Assembly (NCBI RefSeq): GCF_026230105.1
Contig: NC_079476.1
Location: 31,176,559-31,240,558 of the forward strand
Length of the DNA stretch: 64,000 bases
Source of the DNA: Diorhabda sublineata
Taxonomy: Eukaryota > Arthropoda > Insecta > Coleoptera > Chrysomelidae
Direction: 5' to 3'
Position numbers and translations under genes: made by a program. The notes beneath the pieces are model-generated. The model was not told the DNA's origin. It made no database searches and was given only the letters and a program-made list of their open reading frames with translations. Shown here in pieces: positions 34,880 through 46,282 of this stretch. Positions within the stretch are counted from its first letter, which is position 1. Every line of letters starts with the position of its first letter.

Positions 34880-35225
34880 TACTATTTTAGAATCCTGAAG
34901 CGGACGAAAACAGAGCTAGAGGGTATCCAGAGGTTGACATGACAATGATGTCGAAGAACAACAACCACCACCCGAATTCATCCACTATTAGAACAACATT
35001 ACTCCGAGAAGATGGTTGAACAGGCTTGATCGAACTTCTTAACCTACACTCTCGACAGGAAATGAAAAACACTACACGGTAGACATCATCACGAACTCAA
35101 CCAGTCGCATTTTGTCAAATAAGCTTCAAATAGATGGCTTACTAGCGGCCATCTCTTTCCAGAGACCGAAGGCTTTGTGATGGCTATCTAGGATTAACAC
35201 GAATAAATACAACAAAAATATTATT
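34880..35225 (+). pseudogene. R4/Dong-like LINE fragment (piece B), upstream part lying downstream
   Basis: Frames read LHGRHHHELNQ (35074) and, in another frame, HLFPETEGFVMAIQD (35150-35194), then INTNKYNKNIIKDD in a third. In intact R4/Dong-like proteins the order is GRHPxxL, then LFPETEGFxxAIQDQV, then INTxxYxKYI, then the cysteine segment found in piece A. So piece B should lie before piece A, but here it lies after it on the same strand. This implies either two separate copies or a local rearrangement. Confidence 0.6.
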
Positions 35226-35371
35226 AAGGATGATCTGGAATAATATATGAATACTCATTTCGCTTTCAAAGCCAATGCTGTTGATCTAAATCCAGGAGTT
35301 ATTTGGAGAAATATTTTATTATGATAACTTACTCACCTTTTTAGAATTTTCTCTAAAATTTTAGACATTGA

Positions 35372-35637
35372 GGCCGTATACAGAAAGAAAGCTGGAAACT
35401 TATAAGCGCTTATCAGTACTTGACAGCGCTGGTTACCCGCGCAAGAAATTATATGGACGCGCGCCGATAAGCACTGATCGGTGCCGACAAGTTCCAACAA
35501 GCTTTAACACGCGCTGGTCAGCGCTGGGCGCTCCCATTTAAAATTAATAAACAACTGCTTCTTTATGTAGAACGAACCAGCGCTGTCAAGCGCCGGTAAG
35601 CGCTTATAAGTTTCCAGCTTTCTTTCTGTATACGGCC
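35372..35637. mobile_element. 266-bp MITE with about 62-bp terminal inverted repeats
   Basis: The ends are nearly perfect inverted repeats starting GGCCGTATACAGAAAGAAAG and continuing inward for about 62 bases with only a few mismatches. The outer 40 bases look identical. The element is flanked on both sides by TGA (35369-35371 and 35638-35640), consistent with a 3-bp target-site duplication. The interior is GC-richer than its surroundings and carries repeated GCGCTG motifs in both orientations. There is no coding capacity. A 3-bp duplication with GG/CC-starting terminal repeats suggests a PIF/Harbinger-derived MITE; no matching transposase is present in the window. Confidence 0.92.
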
Positions 35638-35640
35638 TGA

Positions 35641-35770
35641 GGGGAGAAAACTGATGCTTTGTAAGTGAGAATAGTCAGTAGGTCTAGAAATTTTAGGTAA
35701 TTCAACTATTAAGGCATGTTACCACAGGATTTATTCTAGGACCATTAGTGTCATGAGAATAATGAGAAAA
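35641..35770. other. Flank of MITE, no feature
   Basis: Nothing recognised. Confidence 0.4.
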
Positions 35771-35773
35771 AGG

Positions 35774-35774
<1 letters not shown>

Positions 35775-35840
<66 letters not shown>
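35775..35840. repeat. (TA)33 microsatellite
   Basis: Sixty-six bases of uninterrupted TA dinucleotides, the longest pure dinucleotide run in the window. Confidence 0.97.
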
Positions 35841-35844
<4 letters not shown>

Positions 35845-38335
35845 ATATCCGTTTACGTAATAAGTCGTTAAAAATTGAAAATGAATTGTCTCAGTTTTTT
35901 ATTTCTCAGTGTATATCACATAACAATGATAATTTAATAACATGGTCGGATTCCTCAAATTTCAAGTGCCTATGGAAACTCCATATTCTTCCGAGGTTTT
36001 TAGGGCACAAATCGAGCAGTTAATTAAGGAAATGAATTTTCAGATCCATGCTAGCAGCTATCCGTTGAAAATTATTAATAAATAAACTTATATAAATTGT
36101 TTCTGTTACCGAAGAATAGTTACAGTAGTTAATTTCAGATTCCTCAGCATACGAAATACTATTTTCAGATAAGTGAATTTTTTTGGGTTGTGGTTCGATA
36201 AAAGCACCTTTCTTAAATTTTGTCTCAGAAAGCATAGATACTTAGAGGCTACGCTTGTTTAGTCTAAGCTTTGACAGTCTACATTTTATATACAGAGGCA
36301 GTGGACATTTATGCTTTATATTCAGTTAACTACAAATATATTCTTCTATAACTTGTTCATTCTATCTTTCTACAATGATCTTGAATCCACGATCCCACCT
36401 TGAAAACCCAAAAGTATTCTAACTACTTTTTAATCACCACTTAATGACACTTGTCGAAAGCATCAACTTCTCATTACCAATATGTAGAAAAAACCGTTTT
36501 TCAACTCTTCAAAAAATCGATGGATAATTGCTTTTATTCCTGTCTTTAAAATTGTTACAATCTAGTTCAACTACATTGAAGCACTATCAAAAGTCATTCT
36601 TGCAATATGTTATAAACCGATCACAATCATGATCGTTGAACTGGTGGAGGCACCTACTAGTTTTCCAGATAGATTTTTAACATTAAACCACATTGAAGCT
36701 ATATAAAAATCCATCATGAATCAAATCGTAACCGTCGCTAGATCTGAAAAGACAAAGCCTAAGCTCATCAGCGACCGGGATAGCAAACGTTCGTGTGCGA
36801 AAATAAAGACAACAAAAGACAGCAAGAAGTGGGTGCGGAACGCAGGCAACTATAAAACCAAGGGAAGACTTATTTATAAAGATGCTAAGGAATTCTCTTG
36901 AGACACCTCTATGCTGAGACGTATCCATGTTCCAGAATTCATGAACCAAAATTTGGCAACTACTATTTATTTAACTTTGGACTTGGACGAATCTCGTGAC
37001 ATCATATTGTTAAGACTGAGTATAAAGCTGAACTTTAGAAGGTTCTGCAACTCATTTTGTTCTCGCTATTAGGCCCAAAGGCATTAGTAGAAGTAAGTCA
37101 TATCATTGGTTGGATAGATATTGAAAATGAAAGATCTGTTTCTAGGTGCTATCAAGAAGATGAGCGTTTTCTAAGCCTTTGACAAAATTTGAACAAAGTC
37201 CATTTATCATAGTGATGAGAGATCAAAATTTGAATCAACGAAAATATGCTCCTTCAACTGATTATATTATAGAATATCTCTTCTCAATAAATGATTCTCG
37301 AAAATGACTATGACTTACTTTAGATGCCCTCCTTGCCAAAACAATGGTTTTAGTCTGACTGGAACTTTACATTTATGTCATGATATTTTGATCATCAAAT
37401 GATTCAATTATATAAGCCTTCAGTCAAAGATATATCGATAATGTATCCTATATGCACTTAACGACTGGAAGCATGTATCTTTATTAAAAAAATAAACATT
37501 TCATGTCTAGGTTAACATCAAATAACAAATTTTGTATCATGCAATTTTTCACTAAATTCTTGGTAGAAAAAGTATTATTGATTCAGCCTTGTGGAAAATT
37601 TTCCTCACTCGGGACAGGCCTCATTTATTATTACCGAACATATTGTTAACAGAATAGATTCAAGAAATTATTTCACAATTGTTCCTGACTATTCATTGTT
37701 GAAAGATCTGTCAGGGCCATTTTCCAGGTATTAGTACCTTTTGTGATATCGTTCTCTATTCAGTATGCTTTTTGAGGGTGATTGATTAGTTGCTGACGGT
37801 CAACATATTTCCTCTCTTTTCAAAGCTAATATTCAGTAACTTTTATCACGAAAAGGTTTTTTAAGTAATGTTGAATATTTTTCACACTACAAAGAATTAT
37901 TACCCATAAACATGTTTTCAAAAGAATTGGTAATTTTTTGTTTGCAAATATATTTGACTAGTTTTATCTTCATATCACTTCACAAAAATCATAATTTTCG
38001 TATCTAATTTAATAAATCTGGGATTTTAATTGATGTTGCATGGAATCATTAACAATAATTGAATTTCAAATCATTTGCATTTTTCCTTAGCAAAACTATT
38101 AGCAGTATTATAAAGAGTTATGCAAAAGTGAATCTCTAAGCTTTAACCTCAGTCAGTTTCTCATTTTTAAGAAAAATAAAATTCTATTTTAATTCTATCG
38201 ATGAATGAATGAACATAAAATATTTTGAATTATTTAGTATTAGTAAATCCACCCTGTATTCACCTAACTATCATTTTGAGATCAGTCTATCTTTGCAATC
38301 GTCAAGATACTCAATTTGGTGCTTGGTTATATTTT
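35845..38335. other. Long unassigned AT-rich stretch
   Basis: About 2.5 kb with no recognised gene. The plus-strand frame 36716-36901 is lysine-rich (KLISDRDSKRSCAKIKTTKD) and unrecognised; it could be part of a retrotransposon ORF1 but lacks a diagnostic motif. Confidence 0.35.
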
Positions 38336-38341
38336 TAAAAC

Positions 38342-38394
<53 letters not shown>
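38342..38394. repeat. (CAT)n microsatellite, 3' tail of a minus-strand LINE
   Basis: Seventeen to eighteen copies of CAT (ATG/GAT on the minus strand), directly downstream of the LINE coding end at 38395 on the minus strand. It is best read as the element's target-primed tail. Confidence 0.9.
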
Positions 38395-39140
38395 AGCCTT
38401 TCAATCTTTTGGAATACTTCTCGCTTTCTATTTTTGTTTTCTTTATAGTTTATCGTTTGTTTTGGCTGTTTTTGTCATTATGTTTCATTCCTTTTTGTTC
38501 CGGCATTTTCCCCTCCAGTTCTCTATATTAAGTGTCTTATGTCCTATTTCGTTTCTTCAAGTTTTTCTTGGCCTGCCTCTTCTCCTTGGTCACAATGGTG
38601 TCCATTGCATTCTATTTATCATATCATTACAGTTGATTCTCTTCTCATTATATGCTCAGCCCAGTTGAGTCTTTGAGCTTTTATGTCTCTCACTATATGT
38701 TCTTTCTCCAGCTTTTTCTCTATTTCTTCGTTTGTCTTTGCTCCCCTTTCTCCCTCCTGTTGTGTTTGGACCTGTTTGAACGTTTTTGTTTCTTCCATCG
38801 GCTTGATAGCCTTTTTGCATTCTTTTAGTTTATCCTGTTCCTGGTTGTTTGCCACAACGTTATTCATAGATAGTTGTTTCAGTTGGTTTGCTCTCTCTTC
38901 TGTTTTCCCTCTATGTTCATTTATTTATTTTTTTTCTGCATTTATTTTCAGACCATAATTGCTTGATACTTCGCTTCTTCTAATTTGTTGATAGCCTTTA
39001 TTAATTCCCTCTGTCCATTTGCTTTTATTTACTATTATTTCTATTAATTTTCTCATTTTATTTAGAATTCCTTGTCTTTTCAGATCTTCTGAAAGAAGAT
39101 ATTTATAAAATAAATGTAAGTAATGCAAATGTAGCAATCA
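38395..39140 (-). pseudogene. LINE ORF2 C-terminal half, decayed
   Basis: On the minus strand a reverse transcriptase thumb remnant reads SSNYGLKINAEKK (38935), matching the GLKINxxKTK block. Then the C-terminal domain reads RTNEEIEKKLEKEHIVRDI-like sequence and IKAQRLNWAEHIMRRESTV (38690-38620), the typical IKAQRLRWxGHxxRM block. MDTIVTKEKRQAKKNL follows (shifted from a GTRRRGRPRK pattern). The last block, ENWRGKCRNKKE, matches the NWRGKAQDRxxW end. The palm and fingers of the reverse transcriptase are absent, and several frame changes are needed. The end near 38400 followed by the CAT/ATG repeat marks a normal 3' terminus, so this is a 5'-truncated copy. Confidence 0.75.
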
Positions 39141-39144
39141 TTAA

Positions 39145-41275
39145 AATGAGATGACGGAAAATATCATGTTTTAACTAAACAAAATGATAATATTATATCA
39201 AAGCAGCATTGAGATAAAAGTTTACTGATTAATGTGTTGTTCGAATGATTATTAAATTTAATGATTATACTAGACAAAAATCAGAACACACCAAATATAT
39301 AAGTAAAACAACAATAATTTTTCATCATTCTAATAGAACTAGTAAATACTATCTATCTATTGACGATCGTATTTCTTGGAAATTGAATAAAGAGAAGGGT
39401 GTGGAATTGCCAGGAATGAGATTTCCTATAATTCAGATTGAACTTTCTTTTATTCTTTATCCGTATTCCTGACCATTTCACCTTGCAATTTTTCAACAAT
39501 ATTACAATGGCAGAACAAAAAATAGTATCATATCCTTTATGTGTTTCAATCACTATCAAATGATGATATATATTCTTTAAATAAATAAATAAGTAAGCAG
39601 TATTCAGAAGACAGTTTCTAAACACATTAGAACACATTAGAAAATGAAATATGCTAGGATCAAATGCTAAAATACTTAATAAGAATTCTGGAATAGTCCA
39701 AAAAAAATTTAGTGACTTCCAAACCAAGAAAAGGTAAAAGAATCAAGAGTCATTGGATATTTCGGAGAAATAAGATAGAAAAACAATATGAAAACTACAT
39801 AAAGTAAAATGAGAATCTACAATGAAAGACCAAATATCAACAACAAAAATAATATTGAGGACGACTGTATTGATAATGTTTTAGAGTCGCCAAAAAAATC
39901 ATAAACATATAATAAATATTTAAAGACAAATGTAAAAAGCTCAGTAAAAAGCCACAAAAGTATGTATTTGTGCGAACAAAAATTCAGTTTCATGTGCTGG
40001 TTTCAATCAATTATCTTGACTTACTAATAGGAAAAATCAAAAGATAACCGGTTGTTTTGATTATTCAATGAAATAATAAAGCCCTCTCTAGTTATATTCA
40101 TAATCTGATAAATGTGAAAATAACACCTTTTAAAAAATTGGAGAATGAGGAGATTTATTTCTGTAAAAACCAAATTATTGATTTGACCAAGAGCTATACC
40201 CTCTGAGAATGTATGTAACCCTCACAATCTCAAGTAAAAAGTTTGAGGTTTTTTTACTTCTGTTTCAAATTTTATCCCATTTCTCTATTTTCGATGAACA
40301 TTTTCAGTTCTAAATAACCAAAAATTTATACTTTATTATACTGCACCGAATCTTCTATTAATAAAAATGGCCAAAAAAGTAGGGTACGTATTGTTCGAAC
40401 TGGGAAAGCCAGGAATAAATATATTTATTTCAAATCCGGAATAAAAAACTTATAACTTATAGTTTATCATCAATTTTGCTCCATACAGTATGAGAGTTCA
40501 ACTTCTTTCTAATATTTAGGAAAACTCCATCGACCCAGTCGACCCGTATACTGCTAGAATACCGTTTTAAATTCACAACTATCACTAGGTCGCATTAGTG
40601 CGACCACTATCTTAAGCGTGCTACTATAGTTCCTTACTGATGAAAGGATTGTCTGATGAGTTTTCCTTGATGAATGAAAGATCATTGATGACATTTTTAG
40701 AATATAAATTCACATATCCACCATTCGTAGATGTTGTAAAAGACAAACCGTAATTTAAATTAAAATGTCGTTCGTTGAAAAGAAATCTCGCTTCTCCCAT
40801 TTAAGATTCTATTGGTAACTTCTACCCCTGTTCTGGGATTTAGCAGGGAGAGCTATAAATATTCATTTGAAGTGTCCCTTGAAAATAAAATTCGTATTGT
40901 CATATATTAGGAGGAAGATTAAGGGTGGGAAGTTTTCAAACGGATAATTTCATACTATCTGTAGTAGAAATCACTCATGGAGATTTATAACCACAAGATA
41001 AAGGTAGATCGGAAGTAATATATTTCTCTGTAAGTCGGTGTTTAAAAAAAAATAAGTGTCGAATTTCGAGTGCTACTTTCTCTCTAATTCCTTTTGTTTT
41101 GAAAAGAAATTGAGTAGTGACAGGAAGCGTCGTACGATTGCTCCGTTCTTTTGATAGAACTGATGCTACTATTGGATCCATCAGTCATCGCCGAGCCATG
41201 AGAAAATATCGATGATCACTACTTTCGCAGTTGTGAGGGTAATTCGTATTCTACAAGCTGAAGAATTTAGTGTTA
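39145..41275. other. Unassigned AT-rich stretch with a small hairpin
   Basis: No gene recognised. A perfect hairpin with 7-base arms (ggtcgca, loop ttag, tgcgacc) lies at 40588-40605. The minus-strand frame 40975-41181 (MDPIVASVLSKERSNRTTLP) is unrecognised. Confidence 0.35.
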
Positions 41276-41279
41276 CTGT

Positions 41280-42263
41280 CTTCCCGATTGCACATTAAAT
41301 CACCTTATCACTTTAATTAACGTTTCATTTAAAAGGAAACTTTCCCAATTGCCTTAAGACGGCTATAATTATACCTCTGCATAAAGGAGAAGATAAAAAT
41401 CAACCATCGAATTATCGCCCAATTGAACTTTTTCCCACGTAATTCCAAGATCATTGAAAGATTGGTCAAAATTTTATCCTATAAAAATACATTGTTGTCT
41501 TTTTTATTCAAAATTTCTAGAGCTTGTTGAGGACAAATTCTTGAAATGGGAGTTACATATTTCCGCCTTATCTAAAAAATTAAGTTCCTCCTGTTTTGCG
41601 CTGAGATCAGTTTCCAAAGAACTGAACTTATCGAACAGTCTATTATGCCCTTATTGAGTCGTATCTCCGATATAACCTTCCCTTTAGGGGTACGTGAAGT
41701 TCGTCTCAATTTGAGCGAATCTTCAGAAGAGAAGAGACCTGTTAGATATTTACCCGGACTGAACAGCAGGGCCCACTGCAGGGATTTTTAAAAGAATAAA
41801 AATTCCGAATCTTCCTTCCTTATTCATCTTTGAATCTATTGGCCTAATTCGTAAGCACGCTTCTCTTCACCTACCTAGTCCACACTTAGAATTGGTTAAG
41901 GGCTCAAAATTTTACAATGTAAAAAATGCACAATCACTTGAAATCAAATCGATATCCTCTTCTTCCACATTCCGCAATAATTTGAGGGCATATTTACTGG
42001 AAAATTCCTTCTACTCTGTAAACAACTTCTATTCCAATAATATTTAATTCCGGACATACTGCATACTGGTTTAATTTTGCTAACGATTTCTATACTAATT
42101 GTTACCTATTACTATTACCTAAATATTTTGTTACTTCCGTATATCGAGATTTATTTGTATCTTTATTTAGATATTTTTATGTTTTTTTTTAGTTTTGACA
42201 AGCTTTTTTCTACAAATTGTAACAATTTTTTTACAATAAAGCATTTCTCTCTTTTTTTCTCTG
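41280..42263 (+). pseudogene. Jockey/CR1-like LINE, copy 1 (internal deletion, complete 3' end)
   Basis: This is a non-LTR retrotransposon copy whose reverse transcriptase is interrupted. It begins CTLNHLITLINVSFK, then IIIPLHKGEDKNQPSNYRPI (fingers domain) and SKIIERLVK. It jumps directly to LSYKNTLLSF and the thumb/C-terminal region FLKWELHISALSKKLSSSCF with ALRSVSKELNLS. The end reads VRYLPGLNSRAHCRDF, LPSLFIFESIGLIRKHASL and TFRNNLRAYLLENSFYSVNN. Compared with copy 3 (52.1-53.1 kb), about 400 bases containing the catalytic FADD region are deleted at the join near 41468. The 3' untranslated region ends with a polyadenylation-like AATAAA at 42235-42240 and a CT-rich tail to 42263, shared with copy 2 at 60.2 kb. 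Confidence 0.85.
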
Positions 42264-42264
42264 C

Positions 42265-43545
42265 GGTATGCCATGAATGCAGTATACGTGGATGTTAGTG
42301 TTGAGAGACTATGGTGCAGAGAAATCACCAAAAGACGAACAAACGGCCATGATGAAAGTATCAATAGCACAAGTCTATCGCCACTGCAGCTTTGGTTTAC
42401 CGAGAAATCAAGTCAATCCGAAACACACAGAAGTAATCATAGGAGCCCAAAAATTTTGAGATACAACCATAAAGTTACTGCGGATAGCGTTAAGTATAAC
42501 AACTAAAGAAATAAATGTTCAATGACTATTGTTAATGGAAATACGATTTTTGTTCTGTACAAGAATCCAAATACCAAAGAACAATGAAAATAACGGATGA
42601 GTACTCATTCCCAAAAATTTGAATAGTGTTTCATGGCAAAGGGACAATAGTAATATTAAAAGTTTAATGTGAAATCTTACGTTGCTTTCGATACAATAAA
42701 ACTATTTAATTAATTTAACACACAGTTAACACAGTTCTTTTACCGAGAACTCCAAAATGCTGTGATCAACCATCTTAGTTAACGGGTAGCAGAGTTTAAA
42801 GGGAAATAAGTTAAACTGTACAAATCTTTCAGTAATAAAATTATATTTTCACCTCAATACGTCTCTGGTTACGGCTCATCGAAATTTGAAAAAAAAAACA
42901 TCCCACACATTATAACCATAAGTTTCTCACACATTTGATGTGCATTATATAAATAATGAATCAGGCAAATCAAGAAAATACTGAAATGATGAAGGTGGGA
43001 ATTGTCCTAAAGCAACTCAACGAACCTTTAGTAAAACAAGGTTGAAATGTATGAAATATTGAGAAGTCACTGGAAAAAAAATAAAAAATATATTTTTTTA
43101 TACAAATGCACATTTAAATATACTCAATTCTTTTTTTGTTTATCCTCAAGAGGTGTGTACGCCTACTTAATAATTTATTATTTTATATTTTGTATTGTAT
43201 CCCGAAGGTCGAGGGTCAAGAGATTGTATAGCCCTTATTCTGACGCATGACAAGGTAAACTGAATACAAAAAGATATTATATATTCATTTTTGTGAGTTG
43301 GATTTTCATTTATATAATTGGAAACATATCAAACTCAATCTCTTAGATTGGATTACTGCTGGCAATTCTATTTAATATTTACGGCATGAATCAAAGGTAT
43401 GGAAAAACTGTGAAATGAATATAAAGTGCTACTTAGAACAGGTAATAGAAATCTAGCATAGCTGCATTCATTTGCAAGTAGAAGACAGTTTTATTCGTTT
43501 TACTCCAGTAACAACTTTAGTAACAATTAATAGGTTATCACATTG
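42265..43545. other. Unassigned AT-rich stretch
   Basis: No gene recognised. The overlapping open frames at 42273-42506 carry no known motif. Confidence 0.35.
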
Positions 43546-43550
43546 TACCT

Positions 43551-43890
43551 GGACATTTAAATGGGGATATTTACCTGGATTTCTTAAGCAATCACTTATT
43601 CACTTATTCAAGATATTAGAAAATCTCTATTTTTAATGCACGACGAAGCTCCACCATAGTTTGATAGGTGTCGTAATTGGTTGAGTAACCATTTTCCGAA
43701 TCGATGGATTGATAGAGGTGCAGAAGCTCTGATTGATTATTGGCCTCTTCGATCATGCGATTTTAAACTTTCGAATTATACACTTTGGTCGTATCTTGAA
43801 GAAAAAGTTCATGCTACAGAGGTAAATTCACCTCAAGAATTGAAAGGCAAAATTCAACGTCACTTTTATGATCTCATATCTGACTTCCAA
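43551..43890 (+). pseudogene. IS630/mariner-type transposase, C-terminal half
   Basis: The plus strand reads GHLNGDIYLDFLSNHL, then LFLMHDEAPP (second catalytic block, normally FQQDGAPPH). It continues NWLSNHFPNRWIDRGAEALI, DYWPLRSCDFKLSNYTLWSY and LEEKVHATEVNSPQELKGKI. The pattern WPxRSxDLTPLDFFLWGYLKEKV is clear. The final catalytic aspartate of LDF is asparagine here (SNY). From 43681 the frame is open for over 60 family-matching codons. The upstream DNA-binding and first catalytic domains were not found. The type resembles the 5.1-6.0 kb element but the sequences are not close enough to call the same family. Confidence 0.78.
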
Positions 43891-43894
43891 GTTC

Positions 43895-46255
43895 ACTTGA
43901 AAATTTGCCTAATAAATCTACTAATTTTAAAAATGTTATGTTTATATCTCCTTGGTACCGACCGTGTAACTAGCGCCCTCCATGAGAGTTGGACATAAAA
44001 ACAAACTCATTGGATGTATCAGCTTCCAAAACACATTCATATGAAATTTTAATACAATGTTGTCAGTATTTCAACGCCCTTTACCTCGAATATGAATGGC
44101 GTTACGAAAATTTTTTACTGAGCAAAATATTTTCCAGTTTTCTATCTATCCTAGCAACGGGATCGTCTTATGTAAACCCTCTGTATACATGGCTATTTGG
44201 ATCTAGTCATAGGTATATAGATGTTTTACAGACTCCAATCTCGTTTGCTGATATTGAATCATTTTTTCACTATTGCGGAGTTTGTATTGTAAATATAGAT
44301 AATGTGAATCAGTTATTCCCTAATTGGTTCAGATGAACCACCTGTGGTTCACGGAAGGCTCAAGAATGGTCTACATAAATTTACATTGTTTGGTCAGTGA
44401 TTCCTGAGGTACTCCAGGTAAAAACTATTATTAAATCTTCACATTTGTTAACGAGTTTTGGGAATATGGTTGAAATGTAGTTGCAGGGGATCTATCGGAG
44501 CCAAAAATATATTGAAGGTAGTCCACAAGGAGAAAAAGCTTGGGAGTCAATGATGTGAATAAAGATACAGCATTATTATTTACATATGATGTTATAATCT
44601 TGCACACTTTATAATACATTTTATCAGACAAGTGAAAACATTTGATAATTAAATTGGAAATAATAAGCATATAATTAATTTAGTGAAGATCAAAGCTGTG
44701 GAATTTTGTGTGAACCTGGGTACGATCCCAAGCGAACTTTCCACTCCAATACCTCTATTACCTTTATAAGGATACTACCAAATACAGTTAGCTTTGAATA
44801 TTCAGTGAACGATTCTGCTGGTTTTTACACGCATACTTGGCGCCATGAGAAGAGTGAAACTAAAGCATAATCTTTCCAAATATCTTGCATATTTGATACG
44901 AATCCCTAAATTGATTTTTCTAAAGCTGGTACTGGAAGTCCTAAGTTTGACTATACCAGTTGAATGTATCGTAATGGTACTGAACCATGAACAAACCAAA
45001 TGAGCTGTGTAAACACTACAATTAATTAGAATTCCTGGTCAATTTCACAAATCATCAGTAAATTAATTAAGAAGAAGAATTGAAACTTTCCAGTAGTCAC
45101 TTAATACCCTCCCTGAGGGACTCTACATATAGTAGAAGTATGTAAAGTTCCTCATGACTCACTCTTAATAAGTAGATCCCGATCTTAGAAGCCTCGCATG
45201 TGATCGGATTGAAAAAGAGACATTGCAGCTTCTTCCATCTGATTGTCAAATTTAAGAGTACATCGCCATGAAAAGAAACAGTTCTCAATTAAAAAGTTCT
45301 AAAGAATGAGGCCAAAAAATTTGTTAATTGTATGCTCTTGCTGCAAACATTTGTATTTTCCTATAAATGTAGACCCCGCCTATTCGAATCAATCTTGAAA
45401 TACAGCCTCAATGAAATAGTTAATTTCACCAACGTAACCATGTTCACTAGAGATGTAAACTTATCCGTATGTTTATTAAAAACAAATTTCAAATATTTTA
45501 GCGTATATCTTTTTCTTACCATTTTTTTTCTATTGGTTTCACATATCAAACTTAATAGTTAACCGGATTTAGTTTAAACTGTAAGAAGCCCCTTTCTTGG
45601 TTTCGCATTAATTGAATGTGAGCTTGGCACTCGATCAATTCTCATCAACCCCGCTGTCGCTGATCGTGACATCACGTTATCTAAGACGTTCACGTTGTAC
45701 TCGACTGTTAATCGTCATTTAATTTGCCAGTTAATTTCGGGACCATTAACGCTAATCCACGGCGGAAAGTTTTTAAGAAGTGAATCAGAAATTTATTCAA
45801 ATTTTCGCCAGCTGAGGTTTTCAAATTATCTGCTGTTCTAAAAGTAATTTTGCTAATCTGAAATACCCCAGAAACAAACCTCGGTTTCCAATTTGGAGTT
45901 ATACGATTATTTGCAAAAAGAAAATTATCTTCACTCTTTAAATTATAGACCAGGTATGAGCAACCTTTGCTTAGCTGAGGAAGCAATTTCGGGACTTTAA
46001 GATTATAGTATCTGTTTATCCTTTCCTTGTATATGTTGCTTGCCTTTTTTCTGGACAGTTATTTTCTTTTAATGCAGTTTTTGCATTTTGAATAGCTAAG
46101 CATCCAAATTGAGGATCGGATAGTTGGATAAATCTATCAGCCATATCTTGTTTTTAGCTTACGATGACATCAATTGAAAATCAAATTTCTTGAAGACCCA
46201 GTGTTGGTTTCGTTTTGATAAATTTTAATTTTTCTTTCAAAAATTAGAAATTAAA
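43895..46255. other. Unassigned stretch with two longer open frames
   Basis: No gene recognised. Plus-strand frame 43989-44336 (115 codons) includes YNALYLEYEWRYENFLL-like hydrophobic/aromatic sequence and no known motif. Minus-strand frame 45708-45986 (92 codons) starts MLPQLSKGCSYLVYNLKSED and is also unrecognised; the surrounding 45.57-46.0 kb is slightly richer in G and C than average. Confidence 0.3.
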
Positions 46256-46261
46256 AAAATT

Positions 46262-46282
46262 TATATATATATATATATATAT
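46262..46282. repeat. (TA)n run at a LINE 3' end
   Basis: About ten TA dinucleotides directly downstream of the minus-strand LINE end at 46283; possibly its tail. Confidence 0.8.

Noticed and set aside
38209..38448. Plus-strand open frame with a long serine run
   Set aside because: The serines come from the (CAT)n microsatellite read in frame; the real content is a minus-strand LINE end.
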